Assembly: GCF_001695625.1 (NCBI RefSeq)
Contig: NZ_MBPN01000010.1
Location: 23,075 to 87,074 of the forward strand
Direction of reading: 5' to 3'
From: Pseudomonas defluvii
GTDB taxonomy: Bacteria > Pseudomonadota > Gammaproteobacteria > Pseudomonadales > Pseudomonadaceae
Length of the DNA stretch: 64,000 nt
Below, in pieces: positions 63,938 to 64,000 of this stretch (within the stretch, counting starts at the first letter, position 1; each line of letters begins with the position of its first letter). A program made the position numbers and the translations under genes. The notes under the pieces were generated by a model, which was not told where the DNA came from, did not search any database, and saw nothing but the letters and a program-made list of their open reading frames with translations.

Positions 63938-63948
63938 GCTCTTTAACA
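63938..63948 (+). promoter_or_regulatory. rRNA antitermination boxA
   Basis: GCTCTTTAACA is the boxA core recognised by NusB/S10 in rRNA leaders, 38 bases after the P3 -10 box. The 16S gene itself lies beyond position 64000. Confidence 0.88.
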
Positions 63949-64000
63949 ATCGAATCAAGCAATTCGTGTGGGTGCTTGTGAAATCAGACTGATAGTCAAA

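Overview
The window is a stretch of Pseudomonas core chromosome, most like the P. putida / P. fluorescens side of the genus. The evidence is gene order and family content: recN|grpE-dnaK-dnaJ-dapB-carA-carB-greA, ftsH-folP-glmM-tpiA-secG-tRNA-Leu-tRNA-fMet-rimP-nusA-infB-rbfA-truB-rpsO-pnp, pcnB-folK-panBCD-pgi, cbrX-cbrA-cbrB-crcZ, gluQRS-dksA, mrcB-lpoP and ilvIHC. I see no prophage, insertion sequence, integron, CRISPR array or toxin island. Codon use is even and G+C-rich. The visible exception is the A-rich CrcZ RNA interval at about 40.9-41.3 kb.

Layout. (a) 1-6.5 kb: SOS-controlled recN (cut by the window edge) diverges from the heat-shock chaperone genes grpE, dnaK and dnaJ. Two near-consensus sigma-32 promoters are visible, followed by dapB. 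(b) 6.5-13 kb: carA-carB-greA, a small membrane protein, yhbY and rlmE. (c) 13-28 kb: ftsH to secG, two tRNA genes, then the translation and RNA-processing operon rimP to pnp. (d) 28-34.7 kb: less universal genes (BON protein, large AsmA-like DUF748 protein, rRNA methyltransferase-like protein, thiolase, DUF2236 protein). (e) 34.7-41 kb: pgi, panD, panC, panB, folK and pcnB, all on the minus strand. (f) 41-46 kb: the carbon-catabolite module cbrX-cbrA-cbrB-crcZ with a sigma-54 promoter and a CbrB-type palindrome. (g) 46-53.7 kb: gluQRS, dksA, an aminotransferase, sfsA, a Rieske protein, a ChaN/PhuW-like lipoprotein, the iron-responsive sRNA PrrF with its Fur box, and three small or unusual genes. 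(h) 53.8-57.2 kb: PBP1b (mrcB), its lipoprotein activator LpoP, and a YqcC-family protein. (i) 57.6-63.6 kb: ilvIHC, pssA and msrPQ. (j) 63.6-64 kb: promoters and leader of a ribosomal RNA operon whose 16S gene starts beyond the window.

I did not find a clearly undescribed system. The most rewarding material is regulatory: two known-type sRNA loci (CrcZ, PrrF) with complete promoter architecture, a hairpin that appears to hide the msrP ribosome binding site, a strong terminator just before the TTG-started carA, tandem terminators between tRNA-fMet and rimP, paired hairpins before rpsO, a 24-bp palindrome upstream of a pentapeptide-repeat gene, and a near-leaderless mrcB promoter. All functional calls come from reading the sequence and from memory of the families. 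No searches were run.
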